Assembly (NCBI GenBank): GCA_036501535.1
Contig: DASYAE010000012.1
Coordinates: 1 to 45,631, forward strand
Direction of reading: 5' to 3'
DNA length: 45,631 bases
From: DASYAE01 sp036501535
GTDB lineage: Bacteria > Actinomycetota > Actinomycetes > Streptomycetales > Catenulisporaceae
Position numbers and translations under genes: made by a program. Below the pieces are notes generated by a model. It was not told the DNA's origin, did not search any database, and worked only from the letters and a program-made list of their open reading frames with translations. Every line of letters starts with the position of its first letter. Within the stretch, counting starts at the first letter, position 1. This document shows positions 8,418 to 15,775 of this stretch, in pieces.

Positions 8418-9806
8418 ATGACGGTGACGGCGGAAAGCTTGGCATCACGGACCGCTTCAGTGCTGCGCGGTCTCGGCGAGCGGCTGGACGGTCGGCTGCT
8501 GCCGCCGGGCGGCTCAGGGTACGACGAAGCCCGGTCGGTGTGGAACGCGATGGTGGACCGGCGGCCGCGGGCGATCGTCCGATGCGCGAGCACGGCGGAT
8601 GTCGCGGCGGCGGTTCGGGTGGCTCGCGAGCTGGATCTGCCTATCGGCGTGCGCTGCGGTGGGCACGGCATTCTCGGTCTGGCGGTTCCGGAAGCCGGGC
8701 TGATGCTGGATCTGCGCCCGATGGGCGCGGTCCGGGTCGATCCGCAGCGGCGCCGCGCCACCGTCGAAGGCGGGGCGATGTTGGGTGCGCTGGACCGCGC
8801 GACGCAGCCCTATGGCCTGGCCACGACCGCGGGAAACGTGTCGCACACCGGCGTCGGCGGCCTGACGCTCGGCGGCGGGATGGGCTGGCTGGCCCGACGC
8901 CACGGACTGACCTGCGACAACGTCGAGGCCTTCACCGTGGTAACGGCCGAGGGCGACGTGCTGCGAGCCGACGCCGAGCAGCATCCGGACCTCGACTGGG
9001 GTCTTCGCGGCGGCGGCGGGAACTTCGGCGTCGTGACGCGCTTCGAGTTCCGGCTCCACGCGACGGGCACGCACGCGCTCGCCGCCGAATGGACGTATCC
9101 GGCCGAGCGGGCGGCGCAGGCGCTGCGCGGATGGCGTGACGTGAACCGAACCGCGCCGCGGCAGGCGACCTTCACCGCCGGTTTCGGCAGGGACCGCAGC
9201 GTGCGGATCGGATTCGTCTGGGTCGGCGACCCGGAGCAGGGCCGAAAGCTGCTGCCGCAGTTGCGCTCACTCGGCCGGGCGACGACCGAACGGGTGGAAG
9301 AGCTCTCCTACCTCGAGTTGCAGACCCGCGAGGACAGCGTCGAGGGTCATGCCCGCCGGCGCTACTGGAAGGGCCACTTCATTGACGAGTTGTCAGATGC
9401 GGCGATAGACGCGCTGATCGACGCGACGCTCCGCGACCTGCCCGGCGGTATGCGGCCCGCTGCGGGTCTCCAGGCCTATGGCGGCGCGATCGCCGACGTG
9501 CCTGACACGGACACCGCGTTCAGCCACCGCAACACACAGTTCGAATACGTGGCCGCCACCAGCTGGGACGACCCGGCCGAGGACGAAGCCCGCATGGCCT
9601 CGACCCGCGCATATGCCGCCGGCCTGGAACCGCTTGCGAATGGCGTGTACGTCAACACCATCAGCGACGAGAGCGATTCCGCCGTGCGCCAGGCGTACAC
9701 GGCCGAGAAGCTGGCGCGGCTAGCCGCGGTCAAGCGCGCCTATGATCCCGACAACGTCTTCCACCTCAACCACAACATCAAGCCGCAGTCCCAGGCCCAG
9801 CATTGA
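8418..9806 (+). CDS. FAD-linked oxidoreductase, berberine-bridge-enzyme type
   Basis: 462-aa flavoprotein oxidase with the FAD_binding_4 (PCMH) fold and C-terminal BBE segment. GGHGILG holds the His (residue 83 from this start) expected to carry 8-alpha-N-histidyl FAD. The usual Cys of bicovalent members is absent: that stretch reads TTAGNVSHTGVGGLTLGGGMG, so the cofactor is probably held by one bond. RGGGGNFGVVTRFEF is the conserved FAD-binding segment and DPDNVFHLNHNI the typical BBE end. Substrates of this family range from sugars to antibiotic intermediates; none can be assigned here. ATG 8418 fits homologue length; an in-frame GTG at 8388 would add 10 residues and nearly abut the divergent mocR-type start. 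Ends 10 bp before the convergent STAS gene. Confidence 0.87.
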   Translation: MTVTAESLASRTASVLRGLGERLDGRLLPPGGSGYDEARSVWNAMVDRRPRAIVRCASTADVAAAVRVARELDLPIGVRCGGHGILGLAVPEAGLMLDLRPMGAVRVDPQRRRATVEGGAMLGALDRATQPYGLATTAGNVSHTGVGGLTLGGGMGWLARRHGLTCDNVEAFTVVTAEGDVLRADAEQHPDLDWGLRGGGGNFGVVTRFEFRLHATGTHALAAEWTYPAERAAQALRGWRDVNRTAPRQATFTAGFGRDRSVRIGFVWVGDPEQGRKLLPQLRSLGRATTERVEELSYLELQTREDSVEGHARRRYWKGHFIDELSDAAIDALIDATLRDLPGGMRPAAGLQAYGGAIADVPDTDTAFSHRNTQFEYVAATSWDDPAEDEARMASTRAYAAGLEPLANGVYVNTISDESDSAVRQAYTAEKLARLAAVKRAYDPDNVFHLNHNIKPQSQAQH

Positions 9807-9816
9807 CCAGCGCGCG

Positions 9817-10167
9817 CTAAGCCACGCCCGCCGCCACGGCCCCGGCCCGGTCCTCGTACACCGAGAAGATCCGGTTCGTGATACCGGCCAGTTCGAACAC
9901 CCGGGTGATCGACGGCGAGGGCACGATCAGCAGCCGGGAGCCCGACGCGGCGGCCTGCCGATGAGCCGTCAGCAGCGTGCGCAGGCCGCTGGAATCGAGG
10001 AACGCCACCTCGGACATGTCGAGGATCAGCGGCGCCCCGGGAACCAGGCCGAGGCTGTCGTCGACGGCCGCCTCGAGCCGGGCCGTGCTGGACATGTCGA
10101 CGTCCCCGGACACCTCGAGGATCCGGCACCCGTCCTGGGTGGTCGCGGCGATTTCCAGCCTGTTCAC
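9817..10167 (-). CDS. STAS-domain anti-sigma factor antagonist
   Basis: 116-aa SpoIIAA/RsbV-like protein. The GTG at 10167 is preceded by GGGAAGG at good spacing. The single STAS domain shows VSGDVDMSSTARLEAAV and DMSEVAFLDSSGLRTLL; the Ser after Asp in DSSG is the site a cognate anti-sigma kinase would phosphorylate. Unphosphorylated, such a protein binds the kinase and releases a sigma factor. No kinase or sigma factor of this type is adjacent; the RsbA-like protein at 24.2-25.2 kb is one possible partner in the window. Divergent from the YCII gene. Confidence 0.9.
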   Translation of the reverse strand: MNRLEIAATTQDGCRILEVSGDVDMSSTARLEAAVDDSLGLVPGAPLILDMSEVAFLDSSGLRTLLTAHRQAAASGSRLLIVPSPSITRVFELAGITNRIFSVYEDRAGAVAAGVA

Positions 10168-10305
10168 AGATGAAGCCTTCCCAGCCGAGGGGCGCGCCGC
10201 GTCCGCGCGGGTGCGATGCCCGTGCCCGGATCGTCTCCGAACCAGCGGCCCCACCGCAAGCGTGCCGGTCGGGCGGAAAAAATCTCGGCCCGGAGTACGT
10301 GAAGG

Positions 10306-10334
10306 TGTCGATCCGGGCCGAAGCTGTTCGTATG
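10306..10334 (+). promoter_or_regulatory. Putative ECF42-type promoter of the YCII-sigma operon
   Basis: TGTCGA (10306-10311), a 17-bp spacer, then CGTATG (10329-10334), about 50 bp before the YCII start. Published work on Streptomyces ECF42, as I recall it, gives -35 TGTCGA and -10 CGA/TC, which this matches. It suggests that the sigma factor encoded by the second gene transcribes its own operon. Confidence 0.5.
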
Positions 10335-10385
10335 GAAGGTGAGCGGCCGGCAGGAGGTGTCGGCCAGCCTCCGAGGAGGATCGTC

Positions 10386-10745
10386 ATGACGCAGTATCTG
10401 CTCAGCATCTACCAGCCCGACGGGGGCGTGCCGCCGCGCGAGGTGCTGGACCGGGTGATGGCGGACCTCGACCAGGTCAACAAGGAGATCGACGCGGCCG
10501 GCGCGTGGGTGTTCGTCGGGGGCCTGCACCCCGCCGCGAGCGCCACCGTGATCCGGCGCGCAGAGGGCGGCTTCCCGATGACCGACGGCCCGTACGTCGA
10601 GGGCAAGGAGCACCTCGGCGGGCTCTGGGTCATCGAGGCGGAGGACCTGGACGCCGCGCTGGAGTGGGGCCGGCGGATCGTCGGGGCGACCGGGCTGCCG
10701 GTCGAGGTCCGGCCGTTCGCCAGCCGGGCCGGACGGCCGAGGTGA
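10386..10745 (+). CDS. YCII/DGPF-domain protein
   Basis: 119-aa ferredoxin-like-fold protein. ATG 10386 follows GAGGAGG with ideal spacing. Shows the YCII pattern MTQYLLSIYQPDG, the signature TDGPY (DGPF variant) followed by VEGKEHLGGLWVIE, and the Leu/Asp-rich helix EAEDLDAALEWGRR. Its biochemical function is unknown; members are the usual operon partners and targets of ECF42 sigma factors, and the next gene is one, 18 bp downstream. Probably co-transcribed from the promoter-like site at 10306. Confidence 0.88.
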   Translation: MTQYLLSIYQPDGGVPPREVLDRVMADLDQVNKEIDAAGAWVFVGGLHPAASATVIRRAEGGFPMTDGPYVEGKEHLGGLWVIEAEDLDAALEWGRRIVGATGLPVEVRPFASRAGRPR

Positions 10746-10763
10746 CAGCCTCGGCGGCGGAAC

Positions 10764-12110
10764 GTGCCTGACGCGCAGTCCGGTTCCCGGCCGGGCGCCG
10801 CCTCCGACGCGGCGCCCGAGACCGGGCCTGGCGCGGCACCCGAGGCCCGGACCGGCGCAGAGTCCGAGACCGGGGCAGTGGTGGGTCAGGCGCGGATCGA
10901 GCGCGAGTTCCGGGCCGAGTACGGACGCGCGGTGGCCGTCCTGGTCCGCCGCTTCGGCGACATCGACCTCGCCGAGGAGGTGGTCCAGGACGCGTTCGCC
11001 ACGGCGCTGCAGCGCTGGCCGGTCGACGGGCTGCCGCCGAGCCCGGCCGGATGGATCATCACCACCGCCCGCAACCGCGCCGTCGACCTGCTTCGGCGCG
11101 AGGCTTCGCGGGCGGACCGGCACGCGCAGGCGGCGGTGTTGCACGCCGCCGACGCACCGGCCGAGGAGGGACCCGTGCACGACGACCGGTTACGTCTGAT
11201 ATTCACGTGCTGCCACCCGGCGCTCGCGCCGAGCGCGCAGATCGCGCTGACGCTGCGGCTGCTCGGCGGACTGAGCACCCAGGAGATCGCGCACGCGTTC
11301 CTGGTGCCCGAGCCGACGATGGCGCAGCGGCTGGTACGGGCCAAGGCGAAGATCCGCGATGCGAACATCCCGTACCGGGTACCTAAGGACGCTGATCTGC
11401 TCGACCGGCTGCGCGCCGTGCTCGCCGTGATCTACCTCGTCTTCAACGAGGGGTACTCGGCCAGCGGCGGCGACCAGCTGGTGCGCGGCGAGCTGTGCGC
11501 GGAGGCGATCCGGCTGGGCCGCCTGCTGGCCGAGCTCATGCCGGACGAGCCCGAGGCGCTCGGCCTGCTCGCGCTCATGCTGCTGGCCGAGTCGCGCCGG
11601 GACGCGCGCACCGACGCAGCGGGCGGCCTGGTGCTGCTTGCCGACCAGGACCGCGGCCACTGGGACCGTGGCCTGATCGCGGAAGGGCAGGCGCTCGTGC
11701 GCCGGTGTCTGCGGCGCAACCGGCCGGGGCCGTACCAGATCCAGGCCGCGATCAACGCGGTGCACAGCGACGCGGCGGATCCGGCCGCGACCGACTGGCA
11801 CCAGATCGTGCAGCTCTACGACCAGTTGCGGGCGATCGCGCCGAACGCGGTCGTGTCGCTCAACCGCGCGGTCGCGGTGGCCGAACTGGACGGCCCCGCG
11901 GCGGCGCTCGCCCTGGTCGACGAGCTGGATCTGCCGGACTTCCACCTCTTCCACGCGATCCGCGCGGACCTGCTGCGCCGGCTCGGCCGCCCCGACGAGG
12001 CCGCCGCCGCTTATCAGGAGGCGATCACGCGCGTCGGGAACGCGGCGGAGCGCGACTTCCTCGAGAGAAGGCAGCGCGCGCTCGCCTCCGGCGACGGACC
12101 GGCGAAGTAA
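10764..12110 (+). CDS. ECF42-type RNA polymerase sigma factor with C-terminal extension
   Basis: 448-aa extracytoplasmic-function-type sigma factor. Region 2 reads FGDIDLAEEVVQDAFATALQRW and GWIITTARNRAVDLLRRE; region 4 reads LTLRLLGGLSTQEIAHAFLVPEPTMAQRLVRAK. It is followed by a ~200-residue helical extension (DUF6596/TPR-like, RAVLAVIYLVFNEGYSAS, LSLMLLAESRR-like segments, VVSLNRAVAVAEL) that defines the ECF42 group. No anti-sigma gene is adjacent, as expected for this group, where the extension itself is thought to control activity. The first ~38 residues are Ala/Gly/Glu-rich and a GTG near 10878 could be the real start. Linked to the upstream DGPF gene. Confidence 0.9.
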   Translation: MPDAQSGSRPGAASDAAPETGPGAAPEARTGAESETGAVVGQARIEREFRAEYGRAVAVLVRRFGDIDLAEEVVQDAFATALQRWPVDGLPPSPAGWIITTARNRAVDLLRREASRADRHAQAAVLHAADAPAEEGPVHDDRLRLIFTCCHPALAPSAQIALTLRLLGGLSTQEIAHAFLVPEPTMAQRLVRAKAKIRDANIPYRVPKDADLLDRLRAVLAVIYLVFNEGYSASGGDQLVRGELCAEAIRLGRLLAELMPDEPEALGLLALMLLAESRRDARTDAAGGLVLLADQDRGHWDRGLIAEGQALVRRCLRRNRPGPYQIQAAINAVHSDAADPAATDWHQIVQLYDQLRAIAPNAVVSLNRAVAVAELDGPAAALALVDELDLPDFHLFHAIRADLLRRLGRPDEAAAAYQEAITRVGNAAERDFLERRQRALASGDGPAK

Positions 12111-12152
12111 TGGACCGGCGCAGGCTCTCTCTCCCGCCCCGGTCCCGCGCCG

Positions 12153-13307
12153 TCAGGACAGTACGTCCCGAGAGGTGAAGCGAGCCCAGGCCGCGGACCC
12201 GAAGACCGCCACATACAGCGCCTGGATCAGCAGGTTGTGCACGATGTTCGGTGTGTACACGGGGTCTCGCAGCAGGTCGGCGAACGACGTCCACTGGCCG
12301 GTGAACAGCCATGGCACGAGCGACGAGAGCTGCGGTATGGACTGGAGGATGCCGGACAGGATGGTCACCCCGACGGTGACCGCCATCGCCGCGATCGGGG
12401 TGTCGGTCAGCGTCGAGACGAACAGCCCGATGGCCGCCAGGCCCAGCAGCGAGGCCGCCACCAGCAGGGTGATCAGCACGGCTTTGCCCAGCGCCGAGCC
12501 GTAGGAGATCTGGTCCCCGGACAGCAGCGTCACGTCGCCGATCGGGAAGAGTATCAGACCAACGATATACGACGACAGCGACACCACGAGGGTGGCGGCG
12601 AGGCAGAAGCAGGCCAGCGCTGCGCCCTTGACCGCGAGCAGCCGCACACGTCCGGCGGGCGCGACGAGCAGGTAGCGCAGAGTGCCCTGCGAGGCCTCGC
12701 CGGAGATCGCGTCGCCGGCCACGACGCCCACGGCCAGCGGCAGGAACACCGGCAGGGCCAGCGAGAGCGCGGTGAAGACGAGGAACAGCCCGTTGTTCGA
12801 GACCTGGACGATGAAGCCGCCGCCACCGCTGTGCCGGGTGGTCAGCTTGATCGCGATGCCGAGCAGGACCGGCACCGCGGCCAGCACCACGAGCAGCGCG
12901 ATGTTGCGCTTGCGCCGGAACATCGTGATCAGCTCGTCCGCTACCAGGCCGCGGCGGCGCGGCAGCACGAGACGGCTCATCGTCCGACGTCCCGGTGCAG
13001 TCGATGCCCGGTGTGAGGCAGTTGGAATGGCGGCATCGGCGGACTCTGCGGTGACGGCGCCACCCGTCGCGGGAGAGACCGAGGCGGAAGTTGGGGCAGG
13101 AGTCGAGGCAGGCTGAGCACTGCCTGATTCGGTGCTGGCTGGCTGAGCACTGTCGGATTGAGTGCTGTCTGGCTGTACCGAAGGCGCAACGACGTCGGCC
13201 TGCTCGGCAAGGCTGCCAGCGTCATCGGGACCGACGGCTGCCGTCGCGTCAGGCTGCGCTGTCGCGCCCTGAGCTGTCGAACCCTGCGCTGTCCTACTCG
13301 GCGACAT
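12153..13307 (-). CDS. ABC transporter permease (ABC-2 type) with long disordered N-terminus
   Basis: 384 aa. About six membrane segments from residue ~125 onward (NIALLVVLAAVPVLLGIAI; LSLALPVFLPLAVGVVAG; LACFCLAATLVVSLSSYIVG; VLITLLVAASLLGLAAIGL; MAVTVGVTILSGILQ; LLIQALYVAVFGSA), with the GDAISGEASQGTLRYLL loop typical of ABC-2 membrane subunits. The first 109 residues are Ser/Ala/Gln/Pro-rich with ~10-residue repeats (QPDSTQSDSA, QPASTESGSA). Start at 13307 is backed by a strong GGGGAGGG 6 bp upstream and a 14-bp overlap with the ATPase gene stop, so the extension is probably made; Met 110 (12980) would give an ordinary permease. Works with the upstream ATPase, probably as an exporter. Confidence 0.88.
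   Translation of the reverse strand: MSPSRTAQGSTAQGATAQPDATAAVGPDDAGSLAEQADVVAPSVQPDSTQSDSAQPASTESGSAQPASTPAPTSASVSPATGGAVTAESADAAIPTASHRASTAPGRRTMSRLVLPRRRGLVADELITMFRRKRNIALLVVLAAVPVLLGIAIKLTTRHSGGGGFIVQVSNNGLFLVFTALSLALPVFLPLAVGVVAGDAISGEASQGTLRYLLVAPAGRVRLLAVKGAALACFCLAATLVVSLSSYIVGLILFPIGDVTLLSGDQISYGSALGKAVLITLLVAASLLGLAAIGLFVSTLTDTPIAAMAVTVGVTILSGILQSIPQLSSLVPWLFTGQWTSFADLLRDPVYTPNIVHNLLIQALYVAVFGSAAWARFTSRDVLS
13111..13170. repeat. Tandem 30-bp duplication inside permease N-terminus
   Basis: Two adjacent 30-bp units (13111-13140 and 13141-13170), 25 of 30 bases identical, each starting GGCTGAGCACTG. They encode the repeated decapeptide in the permease's low-complexity N-terminal extension and keep the frame. 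Confidence 0.75.
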
Positions 13308-14310
13308 CGAAGCCCTCCCCGGTCAGTGCGACAAAGGCGTCCTCGAGCGACGGGCGCTCGGTGCCGAACCCGAAGATGCGCACGCCGGCGCCGACCAGCG
13401 CCGCGCACACGGCGTCGGGTTCGAGCCCTTCCGCGTCGCAGTGCACGCGGTCCTTCTCGACGCGCACGTCGGTCGCTCCCATCCGCTCCAGCACGGCCTG
13501 GGCCGCCTCGGTGTCCGGCGAGGCGACCTGGATGCGGGCGCGCAGGCCCGCGCCGAGGTCGCCGACCTCGCCCTGCATCACCAGCCGGCCCCGGCTCATC
13601 ACCGCCGCGTGCGTGCAGACCTGCTCGACCTCGTCCAGCAGGTGCGAGGAGAGGAACACGGTCGTGCCGTCCGCGGCCAGCGACTTGATCAGGCCGCGGA
13701 TCTCGCGCATGCCCTGCGGGTCCAGGCCGTTGGTCGGCTCGTCCAGGATCAGCAGGTCGCGCGGCTGGAGCAGCGCCGCGGCCAGGCCCAGCCGCTGCTT
13801 CATGCCGAGCGAATAAGCCTTCGTCTTCTTCTGCGCGGCGTTGCTCAGGCCGGTGCGCTCCAGCGCCCGGTCGATGCGCGCCGCGCGGGTGGCCGGGTCC
13901 GCGGTGTGGTCCGCCGCGTCATACCGGGCCAGTGTCTGAGCACCGTTCAGATACGGGTAGTGGGCCGGGCCCTCGATCAGTGCGCCGACCCGGGGCAGCA
14001 CCCGCGTCACGTCCACGGGCACCCTCTCCCCCAGGATCCGAGCTCCGCCGGCCGTGGGCGCGATCAGGCCGAGCAGCATGCGGATCGTGGTGGTCTTGCC
14101 GGAGCCGTTCGGGCCGAGGAAGCCGAAGACCGAGCCGGCCGGCACCTCCAGGTCGAGCCCGTCGACGGCGAGCTGGCCGCCGCGGTACCGCTTCGAGAGC
14201 CCCCGGGTGGCGATCGCCGTACTGCGCGCCGACGAGGCGCCGTCGGGCGATGTCTCGCCGTGCGCCGCGGCCGGCGCCGCCTCGGGGGCCGTCTCGAGCT
14301 GTGTCTCCAT
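13294..14310 (-). CDS. ABC transporter ATP-binding protein
   Basis: 338-aa nucleotide-binding subunit of the ABC-2 transporter. Walker A GPNGSGKTTT, signature YSLGMKQRLGLAAAL, Walker B LLILDEPTNGLDPQG, switch His in FLSSHLLDEVEQ. A ~32-residue Ala-rich leader precedes the domain and a ~90-residue C-terminal accessory domain (ending LEDAFVALTGEG) follows, as in CcmA/DrrA-like exporters. Starts 15 bp after the LolA-like gene ends and overlaps the permease start by 14 bp, so the three are co-transcribed and the last two translationally coupled. Confidence 0.92.
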   Translation of the reverse strand: METQLETAPEAAPAAAHGETSPDGASSARSTAIATRGLSKRYRGGQLAVDGLDLEVPAGSVFGFLGPNGSGKTTTIRMLLGLIAPTAGGARILGERVPVDVTRVLPRVGALIEGPAHYPYLNGAQTLARYDAADHTADPATRAARIDRALERTGLSNAAQKKTKAYSLGMKQRLGLAAALLQPRDLLILDEPTNGLDPQGMREIRGLIKSLAADGTTVFLSSHLLDEVEQVCTHAAVMSRGRLVMQGEVGDLGAGLRARIQVASPDTEAAQAVLERMGATDVRVEKDRVHCDAEGLEPDAVCAALVGAGVRIFGFGTERPSLEDAFVALTGEGFDVAE

Positions 14311-14325
14311 GATCCGCGCCGATTT

Positions 14326-15585
14326 CTACTTCGTGCCCTGCGCCGAGGCGTCCGCCTCGAGCACCGACGGGGTCACCGCGCCGACGAACATCCGGCCGTC
14401 GTCCGTGATCAGCACCGAGAGGAAGTCGGTGCTGAACAGCGTGCCGCTGCCGTATGCCCCGCTCACCTTGTGGCCCGAGCCGAGCACCGTGCTCAAGTAG
14501 CTCGACGCGTCGCCGTTGAGCAGCCCGCTCTCGCCGCCCTGCGATCCGCCCTGCTTGTTCGACGCCTGTGCCGCGGAGGACTGCAGCTGCCCGAGATCGA
14601 TGCCGTGGAGCTCGACGACGCTCAGCCAGTCCTGGCCGAGGACCTGCGGCGGCTGGTCGTTCGCCGCCTGCTGGTCCGCCCCGCTGCCGGTGCCGCCGGT
14701 CAGCGGGCTGACCTTGGCGCCCTTCGGCGGGGTGAAGTCGAACCGCGAGGCCGGCGGCGCGGTGAACGAGACCGAGGTGAACCCGAGCTCGAAGGCGGGC
14801 GTCGTCGCGCCGGACGCGTAGGCGGCGACCTGCAGCGGCGCGCCGTTCTGCGCGTCGATGGCGATCTCCACCTTGCCGATCAGCGAGCCGCTCTGCTTGG
14901 GCGTGATGATCAGCGTATAAGCGGCGATGCCGGCGACCGACTTGGTGCCGTCGACGCTGATCTTCGTGCTCGGGCCGACCGCGGCGAGGAACTTCTGCGC
15001 GGCCTGCTGCGGCGTCAGCGGCAGCTCGTCGGGCGGCGGCGTCCTCTCGTGCTTCGCGGCGCCCTTCCCGGCGGCGTCGCCGACCGCGTGCCCGACCGAG
15101 TTGGTCGAGCTGTCGTAGATCCAGAGCTGGTCCCCGTTGTGCACCAGGTCGTACTCGGCCATCGAGCCGAGCAGCGCGATCCGCTGCTCGTCCGGGCCGT
15201 TCGCGGCGACCTGCAGCGTGTGCGTGCCGCTGATCAGGGACAGCGGGCTCGCGCCGCCGACGTCGCCGGGCAGCGCCGGAAGGCCGAGGTTCGTGGTCAG
15301 TGCGGCGGTGCCGGAGAACGCGTCGACCTTCGAGTCGAGCGCCTTGACCAGCAGGTCCTGCGCGCTGATCGGCGGCAGGTCGGGGGCGGCGCTGGCGATC
15401 CGCGGCGCGATCACGGCCGCGGCCGCCACGACGCCGACCACCGAGAGCGGCACCAGCGCGCGCACCGATCCGCGACGCACGAACGCCGATGCGCCGCGAC
15501 TCTCCGATGCGCCGGGATTCCCCGATGCGCCACGGTTCTCCGATGCGCCACGGTTCTTCGATGCGCTGCCTCGTACCGACTTCAT
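14326..15585 (-). CDS. LolA-like (DUF2092-type) membrane-anchored protein
   Basis: 419 aa from ATG 15585, preceded by GGGAG at suitable spacing; an upstream in-frame ATG at 15651 lacks such a site. The cytoplasmic N-terminus contains four hexapeptide repeats of the NRGASE type, then one membrane anchor (LVPLSVVGVVAAAAVIA) and an extracytoplasmic domain: LPPISAQDLLVKALDSKVDAF and FSGTAALTTNLGLP begin a LolA/RseB-like half-barrel, repeated hydrophobic strands follow (LWIYDSSTNSVGHAV; YTLIITPK; VEIAIDAQNGAPLQVA; FELGFTSVSF). Such proteins bind acyl chains or lipoproteins; in Gram-positives their role is unclear. It sits between a receptor kinase and an ABC exporter, suggesting an envelope sensing or lipid-handling role. 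Confidence 0.8.
   Translation of the reverse strand: MKSVRGSASKNRGASENRGASGNPGASESRGASAFVRRGSVRALVPLSVVGVVAAAAVIAPRIASAAPDLPPISAQDLLVKALDSKVDAFSGTAALTTNLGLPALPGDVGGASPLSLISGTHTLQVAANGPDEQRIALLGSMAEYDLVHNGDQLWIYDSSTNSVGHAVGDAAGKGAAKHERTPPPDELPLTPQQAAQKFLAAVGPSTKISVDGTKSVAGIAAYTLIITPKQSGSLIGKVEIAIDAQNGAPLQVAAYASGATTPAFELGFTSVSFTAPPASRFDFTPPKGAKVSPLTGGTGSGADQQAANDQPPQVLGQDWLSVVELHGIDLGQLQSSAAQASNKQGGSQGGESGLLNGDASSYLSTVLGSGHKVSGAYGSGTLFSTDFLSVLITDDGRMFVGAVTPSVLEADASAQGTK
15487..15558. repeat. Four 18-bp tandem repeats in the LolA-like gene
   Basis: Units at 15487, 15505, 15523 and 15541, each beginning CGATGCGCC (for example CGATGCGCCACGGTTCTC). On the coding strand they encode a hexapeptide repeat of the form (N/S)-R-G-A-S-E/G. 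The period keeps the frame, so copy number can vary without breaking the gene. Confidence 0.85.
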
Positions 15586-15775
15586 AGATCTCACTCCCGG
15601 AGCCTGCCCGATTTCCGCGTCTCCATCTATGAGAACACTACGGCGGGTCATCGGGGATCGTCCCGGCGGAGTACTTTTCGCTCATCCTGACGTATGAGCT
15701 CGACCGGTCTCGGCTACGCGATCTCCCGTACGGGAAGCCCTGCTCGGAGCAGAAACACGCGCAGACGAGGCCGCG

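Noticed and set aside
6701..8761. 686-residue open frame on - in another frame of the MocR gene
   Set aside because: Arg/Pro-rich shadow; the MocR frame (6823-8370) has all domain motifs.
13441..15690. 749-residue open frame on + opposite the ABC and LolA-like genes
   Set aside because: Arg/Ala/Val-rich shadow with no domain, opposite three well-supported genes.
15724..15735. TCCCGTACGGGA palindrome as a kinase-gene terminator
   Set aside because: Only 12 bp, no loop and no U-run; not enough to call.
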